64,000 nt of DNA. It comes from Bacteroidota bacterium. Its GTDB lineage: Bacteria > Bacteroidota > Bacteroidia > Flavobacteriales_D > Crocinitomicaceae. Both the position numbers and the translations under genes were made by a program. The DNA lies in the NCBI GenBank assembly GCA_024280155.1, contig JAJRQQ010000030.1, positions 1 through 64,000 of the forward strand, written 5' to 3'. Each line of letters begins with the position of its first letter. Within the stretch, counting starts at the first letter, position 1. Shown one piece after another: positions 57,175-64,000 of this stretch. The notes under the pieces are model-generated. The model had not been told where the DNA came from and made no database searches. It was given only the letters and a program-made list of their open reading frames with translations.

Positions 57175-58533
57175 ATGCCTCTTAAAATGCTAACTAGACT
57201 ATTTCTTGTTTTCTTTCTGATTCTGACATCAAATCCTTCTTCTTACGGGCAATCTAATGAAATAGAACAATTAAAACTTGAACTCAAAAACAAAGTGAAT
57301 TCAGATTCATTGAAAATTACTTTTTTAAAAAGATTATTACAAATTGACAAAATCGATTCCAACACTATAGAATACTACAGTCTACTTGCTTCCTATTCTT
57401 CTCGTGAAAAAGATTACACTTCTGCCCTAAACTATTGTGACACAGCAATCATGCACGTAAACCCTATCGATAAACGCAAGAAGTTAAGTTTAGAAGAAAA
57501 AAAAGCGTCTATATACCGGAAAATGGGAGAAACAGATCGTTCTATTGAAAAATATCTTGAAATTTTGAGAAAATACGAAAATTTAGGATGGACGAAAGAA
57601 GCCAGCTTTTTAAACTCTACTATTGGTACAATCTTTAAAAAAATGGGAGAAATGGACAATGCCATCTTTCATTTGAAAGAAAGTTGCAAACAAGCAAGAA
57701 GTATTAAGGACAGTACCATTCTCGCTAATTCTTTGATGACCTTAGGTAATTGTTATAAAGGGTTAGAACAATTTGATGATGCAGAAAAAGCCTATAAAGA
57801 GAGCATCTCTATTGTAAAATCGATAAATAATCAACGTTTACTCGCTGGACTTTATAACAACCTAGGTTCTTTATACAGAATGAAAGGCGACATAAATGAA
57901 GCTGAAAAACATTACTTAAAAGCCGTCAAAATCAACAAGGAGATAGGTAATAAACAATGGCTCAGTTACAACTACAATAATCTTGGTGTTATTTACTCAG
58001 CTAAAAAAGATTACACAAAATCACTTAAATACTATCAATTAAGTCTGAAAATTAAAGAAGATTTAAAAGATGAACGAGCTAAATTTGCCACCTACCAATC
58101 AATCTCTGAACTTTACAACAAAGTGGGAGATTACAAAAATGCATACCTATTGTCAAAAAAAAGTTATAATCTAAGAGATTCATTATATGAGGTAGATAGA
58201 ATTCAAGAAACGATGCTTTTAGCTACCGAGTTTCAAACTGAAAAAAGAGAAGCTGAAATTACTAAACTCAATATAACCAATGAATTAAACGAAGAAAAAA
58301 TTAAATCCAGCGAAGACAGAGTAAAAATGCTAATTGCAGGTATTTTCATGCTCTTCCTTTTGATTTTCATTATTTGGAAATCTTTGCAATCCAGAAAGAA
58401 AACAAATGAAATTCTAGAATTAAAGAACCAACAAATTTATTCCAAGAACATTGAACTTGACACAAAAAACAAAGAAATCACTGACAGTATTAATTATGCC
58501 AAAAGGTTTCAAACTTCAATTCTGCCAACATAG
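57175..58533 (+). CDS. membrane TPR sensor, 5' part of a SpoIIE phosphatase gene
   Basis: A 452-residue open frame. A signal peptide/TM (about 5-26) is followed by about six TPR units (about 60-330, for example AIFHLKESCKQARSIKDSTILANSL and YYQLSLKIKEDLKDERAKFATYQSI). A transmembrane helix follows (about 385-403, MLIAGIFMLFLLIFIIWKSL), then a coiled-coil ending DSINYAKRFQTSILPT. It stops at TAG (58531-58533), but the next in-frame codons encode the SpoIIE phosphatase. Bacteroidota have many such signal-TPR-TM-coil-PP2C proteins, so the stop most likely splits one gene. Confidence 0.82.
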   Translation: MPLKMLTRLFLVFFLILTSNPSSYGQSNEIEQLKLELKNKVNSDSLKITFLKRLLQIDKIDSNTIEYYSLLASYSSREKDYTSALNYCDTAIMHVNPIDKRKKLSLEEKKASIYRKMGETDRSIEKYLEILRKYENLGWTKEASFLNSTIGTIFKKMGEMDNAIFHLKESCKQARSIKDSTILANSLMTLGNCYKGLEQFDDAEKAYKESISIVKSINNQRLLAGLYNNLGSLYRMKGDINEAEKHYLKAVKINKEIGNKQWLSYNYNNLGVIYSAKKDYTKSLKYYQLSLKIKEDLKDERAKFATYQSISELYNKVGDYKNAYLLSKKSYNLRDSLYEVDRIQETMLLATEFQTEKREAEITKLNITNELNEEKIKSSEDRVKMLIAGIFMLFLLIFIIWKSLQSRKKTNEILELKNQQIYSKNIELDTKNKEITDSINYAKRFQTSILPT

Positions 58534-58539
58534 AATGAA

Positions 58540-59283
58540 ATGAGTCTTTTTTTTAAAAACCAAGCCGTTTACTACCAACCAAAAGATATTGTTTCCGGTG
58601 ATTTCTACAAGTTTTACACCAACAGTAACGAAATAGGTCATCTAGCAGTGGCTGATTGTACTGGTCATGGAGTGCCTGGCGCAATGGTAAGTTTAATCGC
58701 ATCTTCTTTCATCACAAAAGCAATCCGGGAAGAAAGAATTGAATCCCCTGCTGAAATTCTTAATTTCATCAATTGTGAAATGCCAAAAGCATTTGAATCG
58801 GATGAAATACTCATCAACGATGGTATGGATATTTCCTTGGTTAAAATTGACAAGAAAAACAAGAGCTTAACCTTCTCCGGAGCAAACAATAATTGCTGGA
58901 TTTTAAACAAAACTGAAACAATTATACCACGCACTCCAGGTGATAAAAAAATCAAATTATTCACAGAAAAAAACTATTCCATTCTTGAATTAAAAGGCGA
59001 CAGAATGGGCATTGGACTAACCTCCTCCCAATCAAATTTCACAGAAACAACTGTTGAATTAAACGAAAATGACCGAATTATTCTTTTTACAGATGGTTAT
59101 GTAGATCAATTTGGTGGACCAAAAGATAAAAAGTTTAAAACTATACAATTGCGTAATTTATTCTTCAAAAACATCCATAAATCACCTCAAGAAGTCCAAC
59201 AAATTCTAAAAAAAACCATTACTGACTGGATGAAATCGACTGAACAAATTGACGATATCTGCATTTTTATTGGTGACATTTAA
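58540..59283 (+). CDS. SpoIIE-type PP2C phosphatase, 3' part of the split gene
   Basis: A 247-residue phosphatase domain in the same frame as the upstream TPR protein, separated by TAG and two codons. Motifs: YYQPKDIVSGDFYKFY, VADCTGHGVPGAMVSLIASS (metal-binding Asp/Gly-His-Gly) and ILFTDGYVDQFGG, so the metal site looks complete. It would dephosphorylate Ser/Thr, probably on a partner in an anti-sigma-like or envelope signalling pathway. The ATG at 58540 has no visible ribosome-binding site, so whether this domain is made alone is unclear. Confidence 0.82.
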   Translation: MSLFFKNQAVYYQPKDIVSGDFYKFYTNSNEIGHLAVADCTGHGVPGAMVSLIASSFITKAIREERIESPAEILNFINCEMPKAFESDEILINDGMDISLVKIDKKNKSLTFSGANNNCWILNKTETIIPRTPGDKKIKLFTEKNYSILELKGDRMGIGLTSSQSNFTETTVELNENDRIILFTDGYVDQFGGPKDKKFKTIQLRNLFFKNIHKSPQEVQQILKKTITDWMKSTEQIDDICIFIGDI

Positions 59284-59355
59284 ATAATCTCCTTCAACTG
59301 TTTCATATTTTTCAGATTTATTGATTAACTTCGCAATTATCAATTTAGAAGAATT

Positions 59356-60747
59356 ATGAGTTACGATATTATTGTTGTTGGAAGTGGACCTGGTGGATAC
59401 GTTACCGCTATACGAGCTTCACAATTAGGGCTTAAAACAGCCATTGTAGAACGTGAATCCCTTGGAGGTATTTGCTTAAACTGGGGATGTATCCCTACAA
59501 AAGCTTTACTGAAAAGTGCAAACGTTTTTGAATATTTATCACATGCCAGTGATTATGGAATTACTGTGAAAGGTGCTGAAGCAGATTTCGGAGGAATGGT
59601 AAAACGTTCTCGTGAAGTTGCCAACGGTATGAGTAATGGAATTCAATTCTTAATGAAGAAAAACAAGATTGATGTTCTTTCAGGAAACGGCGTTATTAAA
59701 ACAGGGAAAAAAGTAGCTGTTACTGACGATAAAGGTAAAGTAACAGAATATTCAGCAAACAAAGCTGTGATTATTGCTACAGGAGCAAGATCTCGTCAAT
59801 TGCCAAACTTACCGCAAGATGGTAAAAAAGTAATTGGTTACCGTGAAGCATTGACTTTACCAAAACAACCTAAAAAAATGGTGATTGTTGGTTCTGGTGC
59901 TATCGGTGTTGAGTTTGCATACTTTTACAATGCAATCGGTACTGAGGTAACTATCGTAGAATACTTACCAAACATTGTTCCTATTGAAGATGTTGATGTT
60001 TCAAAACAACTCACAAAATCTTTCAAGAAATCTGGAATTAAAATTAAAACGAAATCTTCTGTAGAATCTGTTGATACTTCAGGCACAGGTTGTGTTGTTT
60101 CTGTTAAAACGGCAAAAGGCGAAGAAAAAATCGAATGCGATATCGTTCTTTCTGCTGTTGGAATTGAAGCAAATATTGAAAATATTGGATTAGAAGATTT
60201 AGGAATTATTACAGACAGAGGTCGTATTTTAGTAGATGATTATTATCAAACAAACATCCCTGGTTATTATGCAATTGGTGATGTTATTCCAACGGCTGCT
60301 TTAGCTCACGTAGCATCTGCAGAAGGAATTATTTGTGTTGAGAAAATCGCTGGGCAAAATCCTGACACTTTAGATTACGGAAATATCCCAGGATGTACTT
60401 ATGCGTCACCTGAAATTGCATCTGTTGGTATGACAGAAGCACAGGCTAAAGAAGCTGGGCACGATATTAAAGTTGGTAAATTCCCATTCTCCGCTTCTGG
60501 AAAAGCAAGTGCTGCTGGAGCGAAAGAAGGTTTTGTGAAATTAATCTTCGATGCTAAATACGGAGAACTTCTTGGTGGACATATGATTGGAGCTAACGTA
60601 ACTGAAATGGTTGCAGAATTAGTTGCTTTGAGAAAATTAGAAACAACAGGTCACGAATTGATTAAAACAGTTCACCCTCACCCTACAATGTCAGAAGCAA
60701 TCATGGAAGCAGCGGCGGTAGCTTATGATGAAGTAATTCACTTGTAG
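59356..60747 (+). CDS. lpdA: dihydrolipoyl dehydrogenase (E3)
   Basis: A 463-residue FAD flavoprotein that reoxidises lipoamide for 2-oxoacid dehydrogenase or glycine cleavage complexes. N-terminal FAD fold DIIVVGSGPGGYVTAIRASQLG, redox site GGICLNWGCIPTKALL (Cys pair), NAD fold MVIVGSGAIGVEFAYFYNAIG, and the C-terminal catalytic His-Glu in TVHPHPTMSEAI. Matching E1 (19175) and gcvT (43047) genes are elsewhere in the window. It is followed by a strong terminator. Confidence 0.96.
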   Translation: MSYDIIVVGSGPGGYVTAIRASQLGLKTAIVERESLGGICLNWGCIPTKALLKSANVFEYLSHASDYGITVKGAEADFGGMVKRSREVANGMSNGIQFLMKKNKIDVLSGNGVIKTGKKVAVTDDKGKVTEYSANKAVIIATGARSRQLPNLPQDGKKVIGYREALTLPKQPKKMVIVGSGAIGVEFAYFYNAIGTEVTIVEYLPNIVPIEDVDVSKQLTKSFKKSGIKIKTKSSVESVDTSGTGCVVSVKTAKGEEKIECDIVLSAVGIEANIENIGLEDLGIITDRGRILVDDYYQTNIPGYYAIGDVIPTAALAHVASAEGIICVEKIAGQNPDTLDYGNIPGCTYASPEIASVGMTEAQAKEAGHDIKVGKFPFSASGKASAAGAKEGFVKLIFDAKYGELLGGHMIGANVTEMVAELVALRKLETTGHELIKTVHPHPTMSEAIMEAAAVAYDEVIHL

Positions 60748-60768
60748 AAATATACAATACATTATTTA

Positions 60769-60801
60769 AAATCTGTGGGAGAAATCTCACAGATTTTTTT
60801 T
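60769..60801 (+). terminator. intrinsic terminator after lpdA
   Basis: A 12-bp perfect stem (60769-60780 with 60785-60796) with a 4-nt loop and a run of eight T. Confidence 0.88.
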
Positions 60802-60816
60802 ATCCTTATTATATTG

Positions 60817-61422
60817 ATGATGAAAAAAATCCCCATCTTATTAATTTATAGTAGAATTATACTGGGTATCATTATTGGAATAATTGCCTATTTAAAAATT
60901 GAATATTATCCTATTTGGATTTCAATTTTAATGATTACAGGATTACTTACTGATGTGTTTGACGGAATCATTGCTCGGAAATTAAATATTTCGACAGAAA
61001 GTCTTCGCATTTGGGATTCTAATGTTGATTTATTTTTCTGGTTAATAACCATTGCTTCAATTTTCTACCTAAATACTGATTTTGTCATAGCAAACGTCTT
61101 TTGGATAATGAGCATTATTACTTTAGAAGTATTGGCATACATTATAAGTTATCTTAAATTTAAAAGAACAATCGCCACTCATTCTATTTTGGCTAAATTT
61201 TGGACTTTACTCTTACTTATTTTCCTCATTGATTTATGTCTCAATTCATCCAGTATTTACCCTTTCATTTTTTGCGTTGCGTTGGGGATAATATCAAGAA
61301 TTGAAATCATCTTAATTATAATAACATTAAAAAAATGGGCTGCCGATGTTCCGACATTACTTGTTGTGGCTAAGATAAACAAAGGAGTCCCCATCAAGAA
61401 ACATAAAATCTTCAATGGCTAG
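60817..61422 (+). CDS. CDP-alcohol phosphatidyltransferase-like membrane protein
   Basis: About 201 residues from MMKKIPILLIYSRIILG (60817); earlier in-frame starts lie inside the lpdA terminator. The family motif D-x2-D-G-x2-A-R-x8-G-x3-D-x3-D is present with exact spacing at residues 46-71 (D46, D49, G50, A53, R54, D67, D71), but the Gly is Leu63. Several TM segments surround it, and the C-terminus ends GVPIKKHKIFNG. It would attach a head-group alcohol to CDP-diacylglycerol; the alcohol is unknown. Confidence 0.82.
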   Translation: MMKKIPILLIYSRIILGIIIGIIAYLKIEYYPIWISILMITGLLTDVFDGIIARKLNISTESLRIWDSNVDLFFWLITIASIFYLNTDFVIANVFWIMSIITLEVLAYIISYLKFKRTIATHSILAKFWTLLLLIFLIDLCLNSSSIYPFIFCVALGIISRIEIILIIITLKKWAADVPTLLVVAKINKGVPIKKHKIFNG

Positions 61423-61539
61423 CCCTTTTTTTGATTAAAAGTACTTTTTCTCACTAGAATATTTTTTCCATTCTCTTCCCCCTTGATGTTACTAGGTTTT
61501 ACATTATATTTTTAAAAACTTTCAAAAATTATAGTACTA

Positions 61540-61555
61540 TGTATTGCATAATACA
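61540..61555. promoter_or_regulatory. candidate PadR operator
   Basis: TGTATT-GCAT-AATACA, a perfect 6+6 inverted repeat that overlaps the -33 TTG of the padR promoter. Its TGTA-N8-TACA form is close to the known PadR ATGT-N8-ACAT consensus. Autorepression is the simplest reading. Confidence 0.55.
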
Positions 61556-61575
61556 ATTTAAAACCTATATCTTTG
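61544..61575 (+). promoter_or_regulatory. padR-pspC promoter (TTG-N21-TATCTTTG)
   Basis: TTG (61544-61546) and TATCTTTG (61568-61575), spacer 21 bp; the -7 box is a perfect match. The predicted leader to the ATG at 61592 is about 10 nt. Confidence 0.6.
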
Positions 61576-61591
61576 TATAAAATATTAACAA

Positions 61592-61927
61592 ATGAAATTA
61601 GCAAACACAAAGGCTCAAATGCGAAAAGGAATTTTAGAATTCTGTATTCTCTCGATTCTTGAGAATAGTGAAGCGTATCCCTCTGAAATTATTGACTCTC
61701 TTAAGTCTGCAAAACTGATTGTTGTTGAAGGAACGCTTTACCCTTTACTAACTCGCCTAAAAAATGCAGAGTTATTGACTTATCGTTGGGAAGAATCTCC
61801 CTCTGGCCCTCCTAGAAAATACTATATGCTTACGCAAATGGGTGAAGTTTTTTTAAAAGAACTATCGAGTACTTGGTCAGAATTAAATACAGCCGTTAAT
61901 AAAATCACTAAAAACACTTCAAAATGA
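61592..61927 (+). CDS. PadR-family transcriptional regulator
   Basis: A 111-residue PadR-type winged-helix protein: MRKGILEFCILSILENSEAYPSEIIDSLKSAKLIVVEGTLYPLLTRLKNAELLTYRWEESPSGPPRKYYMLTQMG. The motif GTLYPLLTRLKNAELL and the GPPRKYY wing are standard. The ATGA at 61924 is shared with the PspC gene. This PadR/PspC two-gene arrangement, with an N-terminal HAAS-like domain in the partner, is common in Bacteroidota and Firmicutes. Confidence 0.92.
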   Translation: MKLANTKAQMRKGILEFCILSILENSEAYPSEIIDSLKSAKLIVVEGTLYPLLTRLKNAELLTYRWEESPSGPPRKYYMLTQMGEVFLKELSSTWSELNTAVNKITKNTSK

Positions 61928-63444
61928 AAAAGACAATATCAGTAAATATCAAAGGGATCAATTTTAACATTGAGGTTGATGCATACGAAAAGTTACAGGA
62001 TTATCTGGAGCGACTAGAAAGCACATTGCAAAACGAAGAAGGTGCTCAGGAAATTATTGAAGATGTCGAACTTAGAATTGCTGAAGTTTGCTCATCATTA
62101 ATCACGAACAACAAAACTGTGATTGAATTGGATGACATTCAAGATATTTTAAAAAACTTAGGAAACCCTGAAGAGTATCTTGATGAGGAGGAAAGAGCAA
62201 GCAATTACCAAGAATCTCATTCTACAGAGAACACAACAGAAAAAAGATTATTTAGAGACACTGAAAATGCAGCAATTGCAGGAGTTTGTTCAGGGATAGC
62301 CAATTATATGAACATTGATGTCGTTATCGTTCGAGCAATCTTTGTCATTTTCTTCATCTTTGCAGGATTCGGTTTGCCCCTCTACATTATTCTTTGGTTG
62401 ATTGTTCCTCCTACAAGAAACACTATTGACCGCCTAAGAATGAAAGGTAAACCAATCACTGTAGAATCTGTTCGGGAGGAAGTTGAGGTTGCTGCAATGC
62501 GATTTTCAAAAAGCTCAAAAAACTTTATCAATCGTGTAAAGAATGATGAAACTTACTCAAGAAGTATCAATAAAGGTGGTCGAATTCTATCTTCTGTTCT
62601 CGGAATTGGATTCATTGGATTTGGATTATTATTTTTAATTCTTTTTATCATCATCGGTGTTGCAGAAATGCAAATAATTCCTGTACAAGGTGAAGTTGGT
62701 TTTCTTTCATTACCAGAATTTGGTGAATTAATCTTATTAGAAAATGGCGATTATACTACATTTTGGTATGGAACGATGATTTCTACATTTTCAGTCGTAC
62801 TTTTCTTTCTACTAATCGGATCACTTTTTCTCTTTCGTTTTTCGAATACTTTTGCTAAAACAGCATTGTTATTACTCTTCCTAATAGGCACAGCAGGATT
62901 CATTACTGCACTTACTGTCGGACTAAGAACTGGCCGAGACTTCGCTATAACAGGTGAAATTGAACATGAAATTGGTGCCGTTTACTCCGAGACATTATTT
63001 ATAAAACCTACTTTTGAAAACCTTGAATTTGACAATAGCTTTACAATAAAAAGTAACGGAAAGAATAGTTTAATGTCTATAAACGATAACGAAATTTCTT
63101 TCTATGGCATTTCCATTCTCTATAAAAGGTCAAAAGATTCACTCTTTCACATCCATCAAAATTTTAGGGCACAAAGTCAATCACATAAAATTGCGTTAGA
63201 AAAAAGTAAAAATATTCACCAAGACTTAGATCTACATTCTGACACTTTAACGCTTTCTACAGAATATTCTTTTCCAAAAGAAGATAAAATTAGAGGGCAA
63301 CGTGTGAAAATAATTATTGAAATTCCTGAGAATGGAAAAGTCATCATTGATGACGAAGAAATTGACTTATCTTTCAGTGATGACGAATTCGAAACTGAAC
63401 ACGGAAAACTCAGATACAATGGTAAATATTCTCATTGGGATTAA
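61924..63444 (+). CDS. PspC-domain membrane protein with N-terminal HAAS-like region
   Basis: A 506-residue protein. The N-terminus (about 1-100) is an amphipathic, acidic helical region (KLQDYLERLESTLQNEEGAQEIIEDVELRIAEVCSSLI) like those of HAAS/PspC partners of PadR regulators. A PspC domain follows (about 107-163: KRLFRDTENAAIAGVCSGIANYMNIDVVIVRAIFVIFFIFAGFGLPLYIILWLIVPP), then more TM segments (about 225-245, 280-335) and a C-terminal beta-rich region. The 4-base overlap with padR couples their translation. Role: envelope-stress-like membrane sensing, inferred from PspC. Confidence 0.88.
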   Translation: MKKTISVNIKGINFNIEVDAYEKLQDYLERLESTLQNEEGAQEIIEDVELRIAEVCSSLITNNKTVIELDDIQDILKNLGNPEEYLDEEERASNYQESHSTENTTEKRLFRDTENAAIAGVCSGIANYMNIDVVIVRAIFVIFFIFAGFGLPLYIILWLIVPPTRNTIDRLRMKGKPITVESVREEVEVAAMRFSKSSKNFINRVKNDETYSRSINKGGRILSSVLGIGFIGFGLLFLILFIIIGVAEMQIIPVQGEVGFLSLPEFGELILLENGDYTTFWYGTMISTFSVVLFFLLIGSLFLFRFSNTFAKTALLLLFLIGTAGFITALTVGLRTGRDFAITGEIEHEIGAVYSETLFIKPTFENLEFDNSFTIKSNGKNSLMSINDNEISFYGISILYKRSKDSLFHIHQNFRAQSQSHKIALEKSKNIHQDLDLHSDTLTLSTEYSFPKEDKIRGQRVKIIIEIPENGKVIIDDEEIDLSFSDDEFETEHGKLRYNGKYSHWD

Positions 63445-63518
63445 TTCTTTGTAACTTTTAACGGACTTCATAGTCTTACTTAAAAATGGTTTCATAAGTG
63501 CAGTTTAGGTTTAACCAT

Positions 63519-63551
63519 AAAAGCGATTTCAGTCAATGGAGTCGCTTTTTT
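63519..63551. terminator. bidirectional terminator after the PspC gene
   Basis: An 8-bp stem (63519-63526 with 63542-63549), extendable by wobble pairs, ending in a run of six T on the plus strand and four T on the minus strand. It separates the PspC gene from the convergent glycosyltransferase. Confidence 0.7.
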
Positions 63552-63563
63552 ATTCTACAACAT

Positions 63564-64000
63564 TTAGATTTTATTCTTCTCCATTATCCATTTCGAAAGA
63601 TATTTTGAGCTTTGAACTGAATGATGTTTCAATAATGAACCTGTTACATTTTTTATTCTTATCGCTTTGAGATTCTCTGACAAATTAATCAGAGTATTCT
63701 TGAAATTAATTTCAAAGGTTTTCTCGTTGAATTTATGTTCTAAAATTTCAAATCCATTGTATTGAGCAAGTTTCCATTTTTCAGTATTTCGATATAATTC
63801 AACCGCAGCTTTAGCGAAAAGTTCAAAATCATCCTCGATTACTCCACACCATTGATTGTTTAAAATCATTGCTTCTGCTCCAATTGATGTTGTAACTGTT
63901 GGCGTACCCACAGACATTGCCTCTAACAATTTCCCTTTTATTCCTGCTCCAAAACGTAGAGGAGCCAGACTTATTTTTGATTTTGCTGTCGCTTGTATAG
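63564..64000 (-). CDS. glycosyltransferase C-terminus, partial at the window edge
   Basis: The open frame continues past the right end (5' incomplete). The visible ~145 residues start within a GT4/GT1-type nucleotide-sugar domain: SLAPLRFGAGIKGKLLEAMSVGTPTVTTSIGAEAM, where GIKGKLLEAM carries the family's Glu-containing donor-site pattern. A short helical tail ends at KWIMEKNKI. No signal that the gene is broken. Donor and acceptor are unknown; the upstream context lies outside the window. Confidence 0.82.
   Translation of the reverse strand, partial: IQATAKSKISLAPLRFGAGIKGKLLEAMSVGTPTVTTSIGAEAMILNNQWCGVIEDDFELFAKAAVELYRNTEKWKLAQYNGFEILEHKFNEKTFEINFKNTLINLSENLKAIRIKNVTGSLLKHHSVQSSKYLSKWIMEKNKI

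Noticed and set aside
58531-58533. TAG as a reassigned or suppressed codon
   Set aside because: Other genes (lpdA, clpX, others) end in TAG as a normal stop, so reassignment is not supported.

Overview
The window is low-GC DNA from a gliding-type Bacteroidota, most likely a member of the Flavobacteriales and plausibly Crocinitomicaceae-like. The evidence is Por/T9SS C-terminal sorting domains on secreted proteins (multicopper oxidase, choice-of-anchor B protein, lamin-tail-like protein), a gldC gene, fused SecDF, fused E1 alpha/beta dehydrogenase, DUF4290 and DUF2797 genes, and Bacteroidota promoters of the form TTG-N19..21-TAnnTTTG in front of several genes. Shine-Dalgarno sequences are not obvious. 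I found no tRNA, rRNA, CRISPR array or intact insertion sequence.

Layout. 1-582 is non-coding, with repeat-like sequence. 583-8953 (minus) is a copper/heavy-metal efflux operon: RND pump, TolC-type channel, adaptor with metal-binding ends, and a secreted multicopper oxidase. A palindrome lies in its leader. 9213-19066 (minus) holds secDF, a surface-glycan-like cluster (GT2, HAD phosphatase, YwqK-like protein, lipoprotein, GT4), a T9SS choice-of-anchor B protein and a 33-residue membrane peptide. 19175-22279 (plus) encodes an E1 dehydrogenase and a thioredoxin-fold protein. 22343-24266 (minus) is rpsP-rimM-trmN6. 24837-27271 is a frameshifted secreted protein that converges on a frameshifted glycosyltransferase. 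28342-30307 is clpP-clpX. 30453-36526 (minus) holds trmB, DUF2797, gldC, fkbM-type methyltransferase, mpl, thioredoxin, a membrane protein and apbE. 36456-42119 (minus) is one very large TPR protein broken by an in-frame stop. 42223-42959 is a deleted FAD oxidoreductase. 43047-47146 (plus) is gcvT, dnaB and a periplasmic 'asparagine synthetase B'-like protein. 47151-57013 (minus) holds an M61 peptidase, ABC-F ATPase, BlaR-like M56/BlaI-like pair, TlpA, murA, DUF4290 and purL. 57175-63444 (plus) is a TPR/SpoIIE phosphatase split by TAG, lpdA, a CDP-alcohol phosphatidyltransferase and a PadR/PspC pair. The right edge cuts a glycosyltransferase.

Most of the window is ordinary chromosomal core. 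I do not see a convincing new defence or mobile system. The strongest unusual signals are: (i) six broken genes plus one internally deleted gene in 64 kb, where four breaks are repaired by adding one base to an A/T homopolymer and two are single in-frame stops; (ii) a BlaI-type autoregulatory promoter with two 16-bp operators 20 bp apart, one filling the -33/-7 spacer exactly; (iii) a PadR-type operator across a -33 element; (iv) intrinsic-terminator hairpins ending about 8-10 nt before the start codons of clpX and rimM, which could act as attenuators; (v) an ABC-F ATPase in which both degenerate motifs fall in the same composite ATP site.
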